Assembly (NCBI GenBank): GCA_019044685.2
Contig: JAGTXX020000009.1
Location: 1,426,001-1,490,000 of the forward strand
Length of the DNA stretch: 64,000 nt
Origin: Nannochloris sp. 'desiccata'
Lineage: Eukaryota > Chlorophyta > Trebouxiophyceae > Chlorellales > Chlorellaceae
Reading direction: 5' to 3'
Shown here: positions 54,949 through 64,000 of the stretch, one piece after another
Layout: every line of letters starts with the position of its first letter
How positions within the stretch are numbered: the stretch's first letter is position 1
Made by a program: the position numbers and the translations under genes
The notes under the pieces: model-generated
Told to the model about the DNA's origin: nothing
The model's input: only the letters and a program-made list of their open reading frames with translations
Databases searched by the model: none

Positions 54949-55210
54949 AGTCATGGATACATGGTGATACTAGGAAGGAAGAGATATATGATCAGTTTGT
55001 AGTAGATGCTTTATATTGCATTTGCTTTAGAGAGTATCTTTTCTTCTCTGTAGAACGAATACCGCTTGCTTTTGGATACGTGTAAAAACTAATAATTTTC
55101 GTTCCCGAAATTAAATGAGTTATCGTACAAGTGTATGAAGAATGTGCAGAGCATAGGGTTACTGCAGTCTTTTTAACAAGGCGATTTCTCCTTGCTGCTG
55201 CGTATATTGT

Positions 55211-56535
55211 TTACGAGGCGGCCGGCGCCACTGCACATGCTCCAGCACTTGTAAGCCAATACGGTGCAACACTCTTCCCAGGAGTAAGCATTGTACTCCC
55301 TCTTACCACTGCAGTCCAGGGGTATCCTTCAGAAGGTGGTAGGGACAGTTGCACACGGCAGTGGCACTGATGGCTCCAACTTTCCCCTAGTGCTGGCCTC
55401 TTGATTTCATTTTCATTGAGATTACGACCTGTCGTTCTACTTGGTCCTGCTCCACCTACAGCACCACCTCTATCCCCATCACCACCGCCTCCACCAACCA
55501 TGTGGTTGGTAACCAAGACGGCAGCATTAAGCTGCAAGGCGACCTGTTTCAATAAAGTGGCCGCTGCGGCTAACAAAACATGGCCTTGCAAGTGAGTCCT
55601 ACTACTACCCCCGGCACCTAGGACAGGGGCTATAACAGCACCAATGGAATCTAAAATAACTAAATTGGGTCTGGTATTGGAAGATCTAGAAAAGACAGAG
55701 CTATTTTGTTGTAAAAGAGTGTCTAAAGCGGCGAGGGCTGCATGGGCTGTGTAGGCTCGCACCACAGAAATACGATCTACGGCCTCTTCTAGGTGCTGTA
55801 AGGAGACGGGGAAGAGAAGGATAAAAAAGAAAGAACGGAGGTTAGCAGTATATGTGACAGATACTCTGTAAGTTTTAAATTGGAAGGAGAGAGAATGAAT
55901 GATTAATTAAATACTACTTGCATCTTTGGCATCGGGGATGGCTTTCAGCATTGTGACGATCCTAGTAGAACTAAAAGAATTGCTCGTATCGATGTAAAGT
56001 ACTCGTGCTTTACGAGCGGCAGCACGTGCACATGCCATCATACATAGCTGTGTCTTGCCGGAACCTATAATTAAAGCAAAAGAGAAGTTAAATATCTTAA
56101 TTTGATAGTAATAGACATGGAGAGGCGCCACAGCGGGCACAAATATTATTTTTCTTCCTTGATAATACCTGAATCGCCATAGATTTCAAGGACCTGGCCT
56201 TCACGAAAGCCTCCTTCTAGCATAGCATCTATTGACTCACACCCAAAGGGGAGTATGCGGAGTTTTGATTCTATTTGGCTGAGGAGGTCAGTGCCGCTAA
56301 CAACTGGCGGGGCATGCTGTGAACGAACATTGTCATATGCCTCTTTCAAAGCTTCTTCATTTATTGCATTTGTATTTCCACATGCAATGTCCGTGTCCGT
56401 GATCAGGAAACGCTCGACTGCAACAAGATCATACATTGATCAGTTTAAGTTTTGAAAAATAATGCAAGTTTGTTTCTAACCTGTTGCAAAGGATGCTTGA
56501 GCTGCTGGTGCATCGCGTGGTTGAAAGCGTGGCAT
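55211..56535 (-). CDS. RAD51D: RAD51D, RecA-family recombination protein
   Basis: BCDX2 subunit in homologous recombination; in plants it also affects immune transcription. Four exons: 56535-56481, 56417-56169, 56064-55918 and 55788-55211, 342 residues, near the human length of 328. Exon 2 ends and exon 3 starts within Walker A: EIYGDSG|SGKTQLCMMA. Other blocks are LPFGCESIDAMLEGGFREGQ, ARVLYIDTSNSFSSTRIV, the Walker B strand LVILDSIGAVIAPVLG, LNAAVLVTNH, and IKRPALGESWSHQ. A Gly/Asp loop insertion is present between NHMV and the PALG motif. The last intron needs acceptor CTAG (55790-55789); the TTACAG seven bases earlier breaks the frame. The C-terminus is Ala-rich and less conserved. Confidence 0.88.
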
Positions 56536-58010
56536 TGCAATTAAGTTATTAAATAAGCAAAAGAGCGAGGATAAAGTTACTGTCTCGGGTGTCGGGAGGG
56601 CACTCAGTCACCGAGTGACTGGCGGGCAAACTTTGAAAATTGTGCGTGGGAGATGAGAAATCGAGGCTGGGAGAAAACCTGGGAGATGGCTGGGAACTGG
56701 CATTTAAACGCCAATTTGAGCAATTTTGCAAAAGGGAGATGAGAACCAAGTTTTCTACGAGGGCTGCAGCAGCCTGCTCTCCACCAATGCTGCGCTGATC
56801 ACAATGTTGATGATTGCTCAGGCGATTCCTGATCGCCTGCTTCCTCTGCACCCCTGATTGGCAGCACCCACAATATGAAAGAGTCTGCATCAGATGGTTG
56901 AGTATCCAGCTGCGCTCGTTGTTCTTTTGGCTGACTCGCTGCTGCCTTGAGAAAATCAGCCTGTTTCTCGTCGCCGCCCCCGCCACTGCCCTCTAGCCAC
57001 TATTTGCTCTCAAGATGTCTAGTAGCGGATGCAGGAACCTCGAGAAACCAGAGCTGCTCCTTCATCTATTGCTGGAACACCCGTACGTAGCAAGTCGCCC
57101 TGCTACTACGTTGCTACACCGGCTTTCTAGTTTTATAGAAGGGCGTTTTTTCTCCGTCCTCCGCCGCCAGCCACCGCCAAGCTCTTAAATTCAAACAGTG
57201 CGTCGACTCTGAATCTATCAACCCTACCTCTTCATATTTTATTGAATTAATCTTTCATTGAATTCGTCTTTATGTAACAAAGTAACATACTAATATTATT
57301 AGCCAAGTTGTCTTTATATCACCGTCTATGCAAGACAATCTTTATCTTGCCGTTTGCATGGCCTGTACTGCAGCAGCTTCCAACCTTGAAGGAGCTGCCA
57401 CACGCCCCGTGCATGTTGAGTATCTCTAACCTAGATTCCAATTATCCTGTTGAATCAAATTAACCTTTATTTTGACGCACAGTAGCATTCTCCCTGAGCA
57501 GCATGAGCCACAGCTGATTTTGAATCACAGCCCGGGATCTTGCCCGAGCTATGGCTTTTGGCTGTCCAAAAAGGTGAAGAGGGACAGATAGCTCACTTAG
57601 TAGGTAGAAGGTTCCATGCGGAGGTCGGGGTGCGGCAGTAGCAGCATGCGTAGCGGCGGAAATTACCTTCTCCTCTGCACCCTGTTTTGGTGGTCTCTTT
57701 GCCGGCAACCACCACTTCTTTTAACGTTCTGGCGTAGCCGTAGAGCCAGAATTCGAATCACAACCCAGCAAAGCTCCTCACAGCAACACAAGCACAGCCA
57801 AGCACCTCGTTCTTGCCTTCCCAAGAGCATTCTCGTTGTGAAAAACCAGTAGTAAGCCATTGATCTTCAAAAATACAAATTATTTTATCTAACATACAAA
57901 AGTTACATTAGGCAGAGGGGAAAAAGCAGGGCGTATCATATACAAACTATGGAATTAATGCAAGTAATTTTTAAAGAAAGGGGGAAAAGGAGAAGAAATA
58001 AAGAAATTTG

Positions 58011-58552
58011 TAATTTATTGAGGCTGCTCTTGCCGCCATCGGCCGCCGGTTCACTTTTTCTTGCTAGTTTTTGCACCCTCTTCGTTAACAGCCTTCCTAG
58101 CAGCTTGGAAAAGACGGTATTATTGGGTCTATCGCACTTGTGATTGGCGTGTTAAGTATTTACAAGGGTGACATGGACAGTTGGAGAGTGTTTTTAAATC
58201 GGATTTAACCAAGTTGGAGGGCAAAATGGACATAGTAATGACCAAGCTAAACAAAAAACCTTCCTAGCAGCTCTATCTTCTTCCAAACGCATGAGAATTC
58301 CCGACATTTTGTTTAGCTTGGTCATTACTATGTCCATTTTGCCCTCCAACTTGGTTAAATCCGATTTAAAAACACTCTCCAACTGTCCATGTCACCCTTG
58401 TAAATACTTAACACGCCAATCACAAGTGCGATAGACCCAATAATACCGTCTTTTCCAAGCTGCTAGGAAGGCTGTTAACGAAGAGGGTGCAAAAACTAGC
58501 AAGAAAAAGTGAACCGGCGGCCGATGGCGGCAAGATCAGCCTCAATAAATTA
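58011..58552. repeat. 246-bp near-perfect inverted repeat with 50-bp loop
   Basis: Left arm 58011-58256 and right arm 58307-58552 are reverse complements over 246 bases with one mismatch (58026 versus 58537) and no indels. The 50-bp centre (58257-58306) starts with a 14-bp direct copy of left-arm sequence 58092-58105 (CCTTCCTAGCAGCT at 58259-58272). Read outward-in, the arms could encode a hydrophobic helix (GIIGSIALVIGVLSIYKGD) and then, in a shifted frame, an amphipathic helix (SDLTKLEGKMDIVMTKLNK) continuing into the loop. Near-identity of arms implies a recent event or gene conversion. Confidence 0.93.
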
Positions 58553-58781
58553 TATAATATAATTATAAACCGCCATGCACTCTTTGCGTCCAACTCCTTA
58601 GCCCCGGCAGCAATAATGCTACCGCCGGTGGCGCTGCTCTTGCCAAGCCAGATCCGAAGGAAGCTCAACGCAAAGTTCATTATTCTTTTCAAGTCTCTCT
58701 AAATTCTTCAGCTGTATGGGGTATATGTGGTGTTCTGATGTGCGGCATCGGGGGCTGCGTTCTCCCCAGATGATGGCGCAA

Positions 58782-58803
58782 CTTGGAAAAGACGGTATTA
58801 TTG
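58782..58803. repeat. Third copy of a 22-bp segment of the inverted repeat
   Basis: Identical to 58104-58125 in the left arm and to the complement of 58438-58459 in the right arm. Here it follows ATGATGGCGCAA and would read MMAQLGKDGII, then diverges into a T run. Confidence 0.8.
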
Positions 58804-59390
58804 ATTTTTTTTGAGATGGCCTATAACGAAATTATGGCAACGGAAGAAACCAAGATAATTCTCTCACCTTGCAAACTAATCTGCCTCCTACTATGAGTGC
58901 TGTCGCCCCTAGGGCAAGCTGACCACGGCTCGGGAGGTGCATGACGGAGAAAAACACAAAGAAAAGATCGAGCAAGCAAGAGCGGATAGAATCGGGGGAG
59001 ATCTACATGAGAACAGTCTCGAAAGTTTTTATTAACCTTGGTAAATAGACCATGGCCTTGAGCTCGTGGATTGTCGCTAAAAAGGCAAACAAACAAACAA
59101 AGGGACTCGGTCTCTGTTGAACACTGTGACAGAGAATATTTTGGGCCCGGATCGATGCTCTTCAAGACAAGTTGTGTCGGGGTATGATGACTCAACTCTG
59201 TTTATGCAAGCACAAAGACCATTGCGCATTCCATGTATTACTCTTCCAAGGCGCGATGCGTTGATAAGTTATGATCCTTAGATTGATACTTATAACGTTG
59301 GGATTCTTTGATTGAGCAACCACTACGAAAGCACAATTACGATCATTCCAGACTATCAAATCGAGTTTATCAACACAATTGCAATTGCCA

Positions 59391-60977
59391 ATGGGCAACT
59401 GCATCTCTTTTGCGCCCCAGGTATGCCTAAACCTAGCTTGTAAAATTGCCCGATTGATTTTTGCTTCAAACTATGCATAGAAACAATCCATCAATCCCAC
59501 ATCACTAAAAACCCTTGCTACTCTTTTTTCAACAGGGAATCCCAAAGTGCAAGACATGTGGCAAACAAGGAGATAAAGAATGGTCAGACATGTATGGCAC
59601 CGAGCGGCAACTTTGGATTTGGGACGGCGACTCCTGTGAATGCAGAGCATGCAATGCGAAAGAAGTAATGGATAAAATCAAGTATGAACGTGAACGTAAA
59701 TACTATGAGAAGGCCAAAGAGCAGCTATACCCTAGAATAGAGACTGAAAACACCCTTCGGAGAATTCATTCAGATGAGAGATGGGAAGGCACTGCCTCTT
59801 TCTATGAATCGTGGAGGCTACCGTCGAAACTAGGGCATTTAATACAGCCGTTTTTAGGGGAGAGAAAAGGGACTGGTTTTGTAGGGGATAATTCAGGGAG
59901 TGGGCAAGGTGGTGCCGAAGATGGACACGGTGCCGGTGATGGCAGTGGTTCTTCTGCGTCAAATCACCATGCACAATTAGAGGCATTAGATGAGGAATTA
60001 GAGATAGTAGAAGAAGAGTGGCTTAGTGAAGATGGTAGCGCGCATGGTGGCCAAGCGCTACATACATAGAAAAAGGAACGTTTTCCCCCCTTGTTGACGT
60101 AACGTTTGCTCGACTCTTTCCTTCTTAGAAGGCATATTTTTCAGGCAAGAATTAAATACATAGACGGTTTGATATTGCATATGCATTGTTTAAAAGCATC
60201 AGAGCCTAGTCTTTATTGGCCATGTAAGCTGAAAGACTATTTGCTGTAGCCCGGCTGCTAGCTGGCCGCGGAAAATTTTAATTCTTTACGGTGGTGTGAC
60301 TTGGATGATAAATCAATGCCCGATTAAGAAATAATATATTTTCATTATTAAAATAAATCAGTATACATATTGGAATCAAATGCGTATGCTTACACGGCCA
60401 ATGGGGCCGTTAATTGTCAAGTCAATGAGATTAAATGTTCGAGTGCAGGCTGCCGGAAGAGGGAGAGGTAGGCATTGGCACTTCGGCTCCGTGTTGAAAA
60501 TACTGTTTTAGATATAAAGCTGCGCATGCATGGTGATTTACTTTTGTTTTTTCCCTATTGAACATTGCAGGCTCATCGTTCAACAGCGGCGGTGGCCGTG
60601 GTGGTGGTAGAGATAGTGGTGGTGGTGGTGGTGGCATCCCCCCCTGGAAACGGTATACAAAGAAAACATTAGGTAAACAAGCAGAAGCTACACTTGAATC
60701 TGTCTGGAGGAGAACACAATGGCCTAGTGACGATACAATAGCAAGCTTGTGGAATTTGCATCGTCTGCGTCGCGACCAAGTGCTCACTTGGTTTCAAGAT
60801 AAAAGAAAGCAAGAACGAAGTGGCGGCGGCGGCGGTGGTGGTACTAAAGCTAGTAGTGGCGATAGCAGTAATAGAGATACAGATAATATAATAGGTTCTA
60901 AGACTGATTGGGATGCAGAATGGGATCCTTTAGGGGCAGAAGAAGACGAAGAAGAAGCTTCGGAAGTTGAGGTGTAG
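59391..60977 (+). CDS. Homeodomain-like protein with MGNC N-terminus and Cys motif
   Basis: Three exons: 59391-59420, 59536-60034 and 60571-60977 (GTATGC/AACAG phase 0; GTAGCG/TTGCAG phase 1), 311 residues. Exon 1 encodes only MGNCISFAPQ; Gly2 with Cys4 is a consensus for N-myristoylation plus palmitoylation. Exon 2 begins GIPKCKTCGKQGDKEW and has a CxCRAC group 25-30 residues later (CKTC ... CECRAC), probably a zinc site, then a charged helix (KIKYERERKYYEKAKEQLYP) and an acidic end. Exon 3 is Gly-rich, then a homeodomain-like segment with LGKQAEATLESVWRRTQWPS and the recognition helix DQVLTWFQDKRKQE. WFxDKR recalls the plant OCP3-type homeodomain. If intron 2 is retained, translation ends at 60069 and the homeodomain is lost. 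Both links are from sequence only. Confidence 0.72.
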
Positions 60978-61298
60978 AAATGGAGGGTGATAAAAAAGAT
61001 AATCTTTATAACCTTTAAACTTGACATTTAAATAGTTCTATCTCTACCATCGCTGTTATTTAAATAGCTTGAAACACAAAAGGAAAATTATAGGAAAGGA
61101 GTAATAGAGGTAATAAAAATAAAGAGTTGACAACAGGCTTAACGAAAAGAAAGATGCCTATAATAAAAAAAGGGGACTACCGTATCAGTTATTAGACTAA
61201 TCAAATTCTTTAAATATAGTATTCGTCACAATAAACATCGCTCTTAGTATTCTCTAAAAAAATAAAACGAAATCAAACTAAATAAACAAACCCAAGGA
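60978..61298. other. Convergent 3' spacer (homeodomain / kinesin-4)
   Basis: 321 AT-rich bases, presumably both 3' UTRs. No gene is seen. Confidence 0.5.
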
Positions 61299-64000
61299 CT
61301 ACCTAGCACTCGGTACCCATGCAGGGCGGGAAGGTTCCCTCGATGCTTTTGACCCATTGCTGTCTACTGACGCCCCTGAAAGCGTCTGACCACCACCACC
61401 ACCACCACCATCATGTTGCGTGCTTGGTCTCTTTCCAAGCTTCATCTGTTTTATTGCAATGTTTGACCCCTCTTCAGAAGCGGTCTCGGTAGTAGCAATC
61501 GGCACAGCAATCTCCAGAACATCATCGTCATCGTCATCATAGGTAGCTACGTGAGTGGCCAATTGACGTACCGCCATGGTATCAACACCACCTAACGAAG
61601 GAATATGTCCTCCCATAGTGTTTTTTGGTGGAGCAGAAGACGCTGAAGTGTTTGATTTCCTAGAGCCCCGACTTGCTAACTTTCTAAACGCTGCAAAAGG
61701 GGATTTACGTCCACTGCTAGCGCTGGCGTGTTGTTGAGCAAAGGTGGTTGTGGATGCAGTATCCACAAGGCTCGTTGTTGTATTACTCGTGGTATTACTG
61801 GTATTAGGGTTAATAGAAAGATCACCACCACCACCACCAGTTGTTTGGACGCCCGCTTGCTCACGCATCAAAGCAAAGTAATCTTGCAACATCTCTTTTT
61901 TCTTTTTATTACCCGCTTTCCACTCCTGACCTCGCACAGTAGTACCTTTAAGAGCAGCCCGAAGTTCAGGAACCGTGAGTTTAGGGACTGGAGGTTCACC
62001 ACGAGTGACACGGGCAGAGTTTAGATGCTCGAGTGCTGCAATTTCCGCCAAAGATGGCGGTGATGGTGGTGCAGCAGCAGCAGTATTACTTTTTTTCTTC
62101 GCTTTACCTACAATAGGTGTGGCAATAGATGGATCCCAGGTATCTATGCCCTCCTCATCAGACGTTTCTTCCTCTTCTTCTTCCTCATCATCCTCGTCCT
62201 CATAGAAATCGACTTCGTCGTTGTTGTTGACTTGCTGCTGCTGCTGTTGGCCTTCAGACAAGTCTTCGAGCTCTTTGAGAACGTTCGCTGCTGCAACATC
62301 ATTCGCCTGCAAGTGGAAATACGGGTTAATAAATAAACAAGCAAACTGGGAAGATTAAAAACATGCTTCCACCGTCACAAAACTCAAATATTTCATAATA
62401 TAAAAAATAACATACGTACATCACTAACGATTGAAACTGGCTGTCTCGATTCATCGTCCGTCGTAGGATGTCCACCTTGCTGTGACGCTGCCAAGGCTTC
62501 AGCTGTTGCCTGTGCTTCAGCTGCTTGCATCGCTGCCTCTAATTTTTCAGCTTCGGAAACTTCCAACTTTAATCGAAGCATTTCTACTTCTTCGCTCATC
62601 TCCGTCATTGCCAGCTGCGCTTCATAGGCCTGCGATTTATATTGACTGGCAGAGCGGAAGACAGTAGTCAGCATAGTGCGCACTTCGTTGGAAGCCGCGA
62701 TGCTGGACCAACGAGTCGGGTCGGCGGCACCACCTCCCCGTTCTTCCTCTCGTGCTCGTGCTTGAACAAGAGCGAGTTGAACTTCTTGGATTTGACGACC
62801 GTGTTTCTCAGCTGATGAAGCCAAGCGGGCGCGTTTTTTGAGTAAAACATCTTCCCCCCCTTCTCGTTCAGAGGCTGCGCCGGTAGTAGAAGAGCCCCAC
62901 CATTGAGGATTCTTCAAAGCAGCAAGGCGACGTTCCACCTCACGCAACTGTCGAGCGGCTTCACTCCGCATAGCTTTTTCACCTTCTAGAACTTTTTGAA
63001 GCTCGTAGGAGGAACAGCATATGTCGAGCTCAGATTCAACCCATTCTCTGCGGGTTGTTTCGTCAGCCATCGCCGCAGCAAGGACAGCAGGGTTTGTAGC
63101 ATTAGCACCTGCTGCATTACCGCTTCCAGCTGCACTACTAACGACGTTGAAGGTAGCTTCGCTGCCGGAATCTGCAGGACGTGGACCTGTTATTATACCT
63201 GTACCACCAAGAGATCCAGAACGCGGTCTTCCTGTAGACGTAGACCCCTCAGGAGCGCCGCTGTTCTTGCTACGAGCTCCTCTGCGACCTTCCAGCAACT
63301 GCAGTCGCTTCCTTGCAGCGGCTGCTTCTTCCGTTTTACGTCGTAATACTTCAAGCTGCTTCGAATGGAGAGCCTCCATACGCATTAATTGCGCCGCATT
63401 TGCACGTTTCTCTTTTTTCAGATGCATGACTTCTTTTGTTTGCTCTTTTTTCCAAACATTGAATTCTTTCGCCGCCTGCATTGCTTGTCGCTGTAATACT
63501 GCCTTTTGCTCTTTGATACGCTGAACATCAGTTTGCAAGGTTGACACACTATCCATAGCTCGTCTTTTGGCACCCTCTAAATCGCGAATCTTTCTTTCTT
63601 TATGGTCAACGCCTTTGACTTTCGTATCTAATTGCCGTATTCTTTCTTTATATGTTCTCTCCATACGAATCCTTTCTTCGCTCGAAGCAGCTTGTAGAGC
63701 AAGTAATTTAGCTAACAAATCAGCACGTTCAGTTGCAAGAGCATCACGTTCTGCTGCAATTTCTCTTAATTGCGTTTCATACGTCGCCTTCATTGTTGAA
63801 TGATTCGAAACTGCTGCAATAGCTGCTTCTTTACTTTCTAATTGCTGTTGTAGGATGTCCATTTCTGATTGAACACGGGCCATAGTAGCGCGATGAGCTT
63901 GTTCTTCAGCAATTAATTCAACATCATCACCTTCTTCAGTGCCAGTACCACCGTTTGAAAACATAGGTGAGAAGGGCGACATGATGCCTCCTCCGCTCAT
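61299..64000 (-). CDS. Kinesin-4 (KIF4/chromokinesin type), C-terminal part; 5' end outside window
   Basis: Two exons: 64000-62420 and 62306-61299 (intron 62419-62307, GTACGT/TTGCAG, phase 0; ...IVSD|ANDVAAANVL). The motor domain is not in the window; an ATG coincides with the last base but the coding sequence probably continues beyond it. What is visible is a long coiled coil: LQQQLESKEAAIAAV, KVKGVDHKERKIRDLEGAKR, TDVQRIKEQKAVLQRQAMQA, FNVWKKEQTKEVMHLKKEKR, AAQLMRMEALHSKQLEVLRRK, then TRREWVESELDICCSSYELQ and LEGEKAMRSEAARQLREVE. The blocks W-k-K-KEVM-LKKE-R and LRRKTEEAAAARKRLQLLE are diagnostic of the kinesin-4 stalk. The tail has a poly-Gln and strongly acidic stretch, then KLTVPELRAALKG and Gly/Ser-rich sequence. 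Kinesin-4 members act in cytokinesis or wall deposition. Confidence 0.85.

Larger units (their letters stand above)
56536..59390. other. Gene-poor 2.9-kb region with a large inverted repeat
   Basis: The longest stretch without a supported gene, between divergent RAD51D and homeodomain genes. It holds the palindrome at 58011-58552 and a related fragment at 58782-58803. ORFs of 60-145 codons on both strands lack domains. A possible first exon (57015-57083, starts MSSSGCRNLEKPELLLHLLL) has no visible partner. Composition is mixed and unlike the AT-rich spacers elsewhere, suggesting remnants of a mobile or rearranged sequence. Confidence 0.55.

Noticed and set aside
56549..56986. 145-codon minus ORF upstream of RAD51D
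   Set aside because: Low-complexity Ser/Asn sequence without domain or splice context.
57741..57775. tRNA-like ATTCGAATC
   Set aside because: No flanking stems and no A-box.
58420..58692. 90-codon minus ORF ending in SSLEKTVLLGLSHL, duplicated as a + ORF at 57949-58143
   Set aside because: The duplication is due to the inverted repeat. Neither copy has an independent gene signal.

Overview
This is eukaryotic nuclear DNA, most likely from a photosynthetic member of the green lineage (probably a chlorophyte alga) with a compact genome. Nearly every gene has canonical GT-AG spliceosomal introns. Four genes point to a plastid: a CYP97A carotenoid hydroxylase, an EF-hand RelA/SpoT enzyme (CRSH), a UVR-containing bifunctional nuclease with a transit-like leader, and a UPF0426 protein. 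CRSH and UPF0426 are, as far as I know, plant/green-algal families. Several 3' flanks carry TGTAA, the usual green-algal poly(A) signal. I cannot name the species. I spotted no rRNA, tRNA or CRISPR array.

Layout: 29 protein genes in 64 kb, many in divergent or convergent pairs with short spacers. In order: Ca2+-ATPase (-, cut by the left edge), MPP6 (+), PUS1 (+), EEF2KMT-like methyltransferase (-), CYP97A (+), AP2-like Cys-rich protein (-), RAD51C (+), RluA-type pseudouridine synthase (-), NDUFA13 (-), RRP45 (+), SHAQKYF-type MYB (-), UPF0426 (+), Acinus (-), ubiquitin-like/eS31 fusion (+), steroid 5-alpha-reductase-like protein (+), unknown protein with DRLGP repeats (+), RPF2 (+), long-chain acyl-CoA synthetase with three alternative exons (+), NELF-C/TH1 (-), ERCC6L/PICH-like SNF2 helicase (+), malate synthase (-), bifunctional nuclease (-), NEMP/DUF2215 protein (+), FHA-TPR protein (-), CRSH (-), RPN7 (+), RAD51D (-), MGNC-leader homeodomain protein (+), kinesin-4 (-, cut by the right edge).

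Most are conserved housekeeping genes (RNA processing, ribosome biogenesis, recombination, proteasome, respiration) with no operon logic. Introns are few and strongly biased to the 5' end.

The most notable locus is the acyl-CoA synthetase (30424-34047). Three tandem, diverged cassette exons (134, 137 and 134 nt) each encode the segment between the AMP/ATP-binding loop and the PLAHIF motif. Only inclusion of exactly one exon keeps the reading frame, so one gene can make three enzymes. Other points of interest are a near-perfect 246-bp inverted repeat in the only large gene-poor spacer, a ubiquitin moiety that has lost K48 and K63, a homeodomain protein with a predicted lipid-anchored N-terminus, and a NELF-C subunit in an apparently green organism.
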